DNA from: Ignelater luminosus
Lineage: Eukaryota; Arthropoda; Insecta; Coleoptera; Elateridae
Direction of reading: 5' to 3'
Length of the DNA: 64,000 nucleotides
NCBI GenBank assembly: GCA_011009095.1
Contig: VTPC01090899.1
Coordinates: 145,840 to 209,839 of the forward strand
Under the pieces are notes generated by a model. That model saw only the letters and a list, made by a program, of their open reading frames with translations. It was not told the DNA's origin and did not search any database. The translations under genes were made by a program, and so were the position numbers. This document shows positions 59,474-64,000 of the stretch, one piece after another. Each line of letters begins with the position of its first letter. The stretch's first letter is position 1.

Positions 59474-61251
59474 TAAAGTTCAAAGTTATTGTGAAAGATG
59501 TAAAAATACAGAACAGTGGGTTAAGATATGTCAAGTGTGGAGTAATTTCTCACCCCAGTACTTTTCAACGACAAACAGATAAATTACTGGACAGTTTTAG
59601 ATAGTTTTAAATCCAGCTTGTGATGACAACCGCACAGGTAAGGGTATCATCAACGATAATTTAATGTTTCAGTTAGAATGTTTGAAGCAGCTACTAATGC
59701 AAAAAGACACTGTAATTGAACATCAGCAATCGATAATCTCTTCTGTTCAAGAACAGATAAGATTATTGTATAAACTCTTTCGAAATTGATCAAATAATGC
59801 AATACAAAGAACCTCGGCATTATCTGAAACGATTAAACTTGAATCTGTGAAATATAAATTTATTATGAATGCTGGTAATCTAAAGGCTAACATAATCTAT
59901 AAATAGTGCTATCAATTCAAATAATTTACAAAACTAAAACTTAAAGAATAAAAACTATGGCTGATGTGATTAACAACAGGAATCATCTAATCAAAAAACA
60001 AACAGCGAAATCTCCACCCATCTACTTATCGACGCAACTGAACGTGTTTGTAATAATATAATTAGTTTAACTTCCAATATTCAGCTTGATAATCCTAATG
60101 ATGACCGCAACTCTCAAATTAAAAATACGCATACAACACACAATGATTTTAAACCAGTAGCTTACAAAAAAAATACGCTTCAGTAGCGGGTACCAAATTT
60201 TTCAACGAGAAAGTCGTTATTGAGTGCTCAAAAAAATTGGTTCTGTATTAAACGCACTAATATAAACACAACTGTTTAGAATGTGTTAGATTATTTACAA
60301 GCAGTGGTTTCTAAATATTTAAACATTGGAGTCTAAAAAAATTAAAAGTCAAGATCCATGCAATGGAAATTCAACAGCACCTATATAATCCGGAAATCTG
60401 ATCAGTAAATGCCCAGGTGTGTAGATTTAACTTTCCGCGATTGGATTTTCAGAAAAAGCAATCACAGGAAAGGAGATCATAGTTAATAACTTAAATCATT
60501 ATGATTATTTTAGTTTGTTTAGTATATTAATATGCGTCAAATACAGTTAATTAAATTGAATTATTTAACGAAGGGTTTATTCCTATTCTGATTTGTTTAT
60601 GTGAACACTGGTAAGATAATATTAAGTTGGAATAACTCTGTCGTAGTAATTTTACACACGGTGTTTAGCCATTTTTATTAAAAATAACACACCTGTATTA
60701 AATAATCGCTAGATTAGAGCCACTAGGCAATATCTATTAATAATAAAAAGTTGTGTGTTATTTATTTTTATAGATCACTCAATGGTGATGTTGAAACGTT
60801 TATCCATATTCATCAACTTTGAATAATTTTGGCAACTGCATTTAAACTAGCCGAGTTCGTTATTCTCTGTGGTGATTTGAAAGCAGATGCTTCTAATAAT
60901 TTTTATTAGTTTAGAATTCTAAGTGATATCTTTGACTCATTTAGTTTGAGACCATTTATTTCGAAACCTAAACAAATCTGCAGAATCAGAAATCGGCAGA
61001 TTCAATAAATAATTGACATTGACTATATAATGTCTAACATGGAACAAAAAATTATTGTCTGTAAAAACGTCAATACAGGCCTATCAAATCATCTTGGTCA
61101 ATTTTAATGGTTTCAGATGGATAACTCAGCTCGTTTCTGTTCTCCTGCTAAAAAGAAAGATCATCACTAAATATATCCGCTAAATATATGTCAATTTAAA
61201 GAACTTGTTGTCAACGTTACTCTTGAAACATCGTCAATTGACATTGATGAT
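59474..61251 (+). pseudogene. LINE with decayed ORF1 and start of ORF2, interrupted by hAT
   Basis: Plus strand. SYCERCKNTEQWVKICQVW near 59492 looks like the end of a Cys-rich (PHD-like) finger. LECLKQLLMQKDTVIEHQQS near 59680 is a coiled-coil segment typical of ORF1 in several insect LINEs. After a poorly preserved part, FVILCGDLKADASNN near 60865 and IDIDYIMSNMEQK near 61020, then NTGLSNHLGQF near 61070, match the GDxNxD, IDYI and SDH motifs of the APE endonuclease. In this copy the SDH is SNH. The hAT element starts at 61260. Reverse transcriptase of this copy is not recognised beyond it. Confidence 0.6.
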
Positions 61252-61259
61252 ATGTATAT

Positions 61260-62963
61260 CAGCGGCTTCTAAAAGGTGTTCCGAAGAACCCTATTATACC
61301 GTGGAAAGGTCATAGGGGTTCCGAGAGTTAGGACGTGGGCGTGATGCAGAAACCAGGCAGCCGACGCCCATATACCGGCTCTTACCGATACTAACTCGTG
61401 CAAGTAATCGGCGCAGCATCTTAGCATAATATTCGATGCCAATTTAGCATATTTTGGCCTCTGGAATATTTTTAGCATACCGGTGAATTTTAACTTATTT
61501 TGGCATAATTAGAACAATTACTCTGCATAAGTTGGTAATTCGTTATTATGTATTAAATTCATGTCAACACTGATTTGGTGAATTACCGCCACTGCATAAA
61601 GTTAATCGTTTGCGCTCTATAAAGTACAGTAAGCCGGTGCGGGGGTTCCCTTCTGCAATTTCAGCACGAACGGGTGTTTCCCCAACAACACCATATCTGA
61701 TAGAATCCATAAGATTTCAGACCATATTGAAGATGAGTTAATTGGTAGATTGAAAAATATTTAGTACCGCGTTTGATAAAAGTACAGATATCGTCGGACT
61801 ATCAATACTGCTTGTTTTTGTGTGATATTCTTTTGGAGGATCTATCGAAAAAGAATTGTTTCTCTGCGTGCCTTTGGACACCAACACAACTGGAGAATAA
61901 GTTTTTACACTCATTGATAGTTACATGAATAAACATCATGTTGATTAGAAGAAATGTACTGACATATGCAGCGATGGGGCAGCAGCTATGATTGGTAAAA
62001 TAAAAGGCACAGTATCACAAATAAAAAAATGTTGCACCAGAATGTAACAGCAGTCATAGCGTTTTGCATCGCCCTGCCCTTGTCGCGAAGAAAATGCCAT
62101 CTGACTTAAAGAAAGTTCTTGATCAGGTCGTACAAATTGTCAATTACGTCAAGTCTCGTTCACTTCAGTTAAGACTTTTTAAAAAGGCGTGTGAAGATAT
62201 GAGAAGTCAACATCAATGAATCAGTCACTTCTTCTACGCACCGAAGTTTCAGCAAGGCTATTTGAACTGCGTGACGAGGTTAAGGTTGTCCTGACGCGAC
62301 AATCAATTTCTACATCCGTGAATCATGTTGAACTATTATACGAAGGCTTATAAAATTGGCTTATTTGACCGATATATTCAACAAACTCAATGCGATCACT
62401 AGGTTTGCAGTGAGAGACAAAATTTCATCACTGGAAAACAAAATTAGCTTCTGGATCGCATGTGTGGAACAAAAAAATTACGAATGTTTTCCTCTCTTAA
62501 ATGTATTTCTCAGAAAAAATAAGTTGCAATTAACCGCAGATGTGAGAAAAGACATAAGTGAACATTTATTAAACCTCAAAAAAAAAGATTGATATAATTT
62601 TACCCAGAAGATTTATGGGACATCGACTAAGTACAGAATCCATTCGCAAACCGGACTAAACCATCAATATTAACTGTGTCGGAGTATGAGAATTTGATCG
62701 ATATTAAGAGTTTATTCTCTCTGGACGCCTTTTGGGTTGGACTATAATCCTGTATCCTGTAATTGCTGAGAAGGGGCTATCATAACTCTGCTTCCCTTAC
62801 CAATGCAAAACTGTTTTTCCAGCTTATGTCTACACCAAAAACAAGTTCAGAACTAGACTAGATGCCACTTCAGATCTACGAATTCAACTCTCCGACATCA
62901 AACCTAATTTGGGGTTCCGCCAAAAGAAGGTCGATCATTTAAAATTTAAAATTGGGAACCGTT
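61260..62963 (+). mobile_element. hAT transposon with perfect 8-bp target duplication
   Basis: The 8-bp duplication ATGTATAT lies at 61252-61259 and 62964-62971. The left end is CAGCGGCTTC from 61260. The right end, reverse-complemented, is CAACGGTTCC from 62963. These agree with CAGxGGTTC-type hAT ends. 1704 bp, inserted into LINE-derived sequence. Confidence 0.88.
61690..62945 (+). pseudogene. hAT transposase pseudogene (ZBED5/SCAND3-like group)
   Basis: Plus strand, split by stops. ISDRIHKISDHIEDELIGRL near 61700; DKSTDIVGLSILLVF near 61785 (DESTD-type first Asp); CTDICSDGAAAMIGK near 61955 (second Asp); RLFELRDEVKVVLTRQ near 62255. The open frame 62356-62592 reads AYLTDIFNKLN, FWIACVEQKNYECFPLL and RKDISEHLL. 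SLFSLDAFWVGL follows near 62710, and the C-terminal KFRTRLDATSDLRIQLSDIK near 62850 belongs to the hAT dimerisation region. The N-terminal BED finger is not visible, so the left 400 bp is non-coding or decayed. This lineage also gave rise to domesticated vertebrate ZBED5/SCAND3-type genes, but this copy is plainly broken. Confidence 0.85.
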
Positions 62964-62971
62964 GATGTATA

Positions 62972-63320
62972 TAATTCCAACAGGTCTCAATGTAAAATAA
63001 TGTCTCCTAGGAAACTTCAAAGTGAGTTGAAAAGATTACCAAATTTTAACTGGCTTAGAAAATCAAAAATCCTTGAAGAGGCATCGTTTTTAGGCCAAGT
63101 TTGGCCAAAGCATTTTATCATCCTGAGGATGATATCTGTTAAACAAATTAACTTATCTACAAGTGTAACTTTCTCTATTTGACGCTTAATTCCCAACTCG
63201 TTCTATATACGGTCAAAAAGTCTCAGCTGTTAAAATTGCACACCACACTTAATGATTTAGCATAGAATTTGGCGTTTCTTTTAAATTTCATATTATTTGG
63301 GTAAACATCAATATTGCCAG
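62972..63320. other. No recognised feature; possibly LINE continuation
   Basis: Sequence right of the hAT duplication should continue the LINE interrupted at 61251. The frame 62952-63182 shows no recognisable domain, so this is unproven. Confidence 0.45.
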
Positions 63321-64000
63321 AGTAGTAGTAGTAGTAGTAGTTGGGAAGGCTAAAGCCCAGCGAATAGGCTTCTTCTACTAATTCTTTGCCATTCCCTCAA
63401 TCATCTCTACGACCATCTATTAGTCTTTCTTCTGTTCTTTTCCCGAACTTATACGACTCCTGTATGAAAGTGAGGATGCTAGTCCAGGCTACCCAGGCAA
63501 CCCTCACATTCTTTCATACAGTGGAAAGACGCTTCACCGTCATTCCCACGTTTAGGGCATATTCGGTCTTCCTTTACATCTATAAACGACATGGGCCTTT
63601 TTAAGATGCAATAGCCTGTAAGGATCCCAATTAAAAGACCCAATTAACTGACTTTTGCCTGACGATAGTCACTGTTTCTTATCCAGCTTATTTCTTAAGT
63701 TTTGTAACCCTATATTTTTAGGGCTAACGGGATTTGCTGTTTTGATACTTCTAGAAAAGTCTTAAGTAGGTATCTTCGACTTTGAGCTTGGCAAATTTTC
63801 AACTTAGGAAAGTTTTGTCAAAACGTCTGTGTACTCCTTCTCTTGCTCTGGCTGCTCAGACCGCTTTTAGTACCGCTTGATTGTCGGAGCAATATAGTAT
63901 ATCTTTTGCTTCGTTATTATTGCAACTTCCCTGTACGTCGCCGATACAATGGTAAAAACATCAGCCTGAAAAACAATGGCGTGCTTTCTCAGAGCAAAGA
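63321..64000 (-). mobile_element. LINE 3' end with RNase H domain and (TAC)n tail (runs off window edge)
   Basis: Minus strand from the window edge: FALRKHAIVFQADVFTIVSA (63997-63940) and, in another frame, ILYCSDNQAVLKAV (63905-63865). These are RNase H motifs as found after the RT in Jockey/R1/I-type LINEs (FQAEVFAI and xxSDSQAAL). The C-terminal Cys/His region is recognisable only in shifted frames near 63600-63450. The element ends at GGCTTTAGCCTTCCCAAC followed by seven TAC triplets (63341-63321 on the plus strand as AGT repeats), a simple-sequence LINE tail. The plus-strand frame 63386-63604 is a shadow. Confidence 0.75.

Overview
The window is AT-rich, intron-bearing eukaryotic DNA, almost certainly from an insect. 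It holds many decayed transposable elements of insect type: mariner, Tc1-like, hAT and Transib DNA transposons, APE- and RLE-type LINEs, a Ty3/gypsy fragment and MITEs. Host coding sequence is very sparse. There is no bacterial-style gene layout, rRNA, intact tRNA gene or CRISPR array. The order of insect cannot be fixed from the sequence.

The only convincing host gene segment is a short first coding exon on the minus strand (22780-22981). It carries an HTIDNILG octapeptide and ends at a clean GT splice donor. It looks like exon 1 of a paired-like homeobox gene, best guess the retinal homeobox gene Rx. No homeodomain exon is visible further along the minus strand, so 1-22779 is probably part of a long first intron and 22982 onward is upstream DNA. 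Several less degenerate, more base-balanced blocks on both sides (about 1.0-1.45, 8.2-8.4, 10.7-10.9, 32.0-33.5, 34.4-34.5, 37.4-37.85 and 49.95-50.1 kb) are candidate conserved regulatory elements. Some contain TAATCC/GGATTA or TAATTA homeodomain-type sites.

Layout of mobile DNA: LINE endonuclease fragment at the left edge (1-330); mariner (3.9-5.1 kb); Jockey-like LINE 3' end (6.0-6.96 kb); tandem-repeat block built on multiples of 9 bp (13.37-13.99 kb); LINE RT fragment (14.0-14.8 kb); mariner with intact ends (25.75-27.03 kb); MITE copy A (27.88-28.06 kb); Ty3/gypsy gag-pol fragment (36.0-36.66 kb); GC-rich unit between 8-bp direct repeats (36.94-37.35 kb); LINE RT interrupted by a third mariner (41.9-43.6 kb); RLE-type LINE (43.68-45.87 kb); LINE C-terminus (47.29-47.89 kb); MITE copy B (49.15-49.33 kb); two MITEs sharing TACAG termini, one with a foldback element nested inside (50.8-53.7 kb).

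The right end (54-64 kb) is a dense pile-up. An APE-type LINE is split by a short Transib (RAG1-related) transposon with CACTGTG ends and a 5-bp target duplication. A Tc1-like element follows. Next is a LINE carrying a hAT transposon with a perfect 8-bp target duplication. At the edge is the 3' end of another LINE with an RNase H domain and a (TAC)n tail.

Every transposase and reverse transcriptase seen has stops, frameshifts or lost catalytic residues, so none is likely to be active. I did not find a clearly new biological system. The points most worth checking are the Transib copy with its RSS-like ends, the Rx-like exon with candidate enhancers around it, and the two composite repeat structures at 13.4-14.0 kb and 51.7-53.7 kb.
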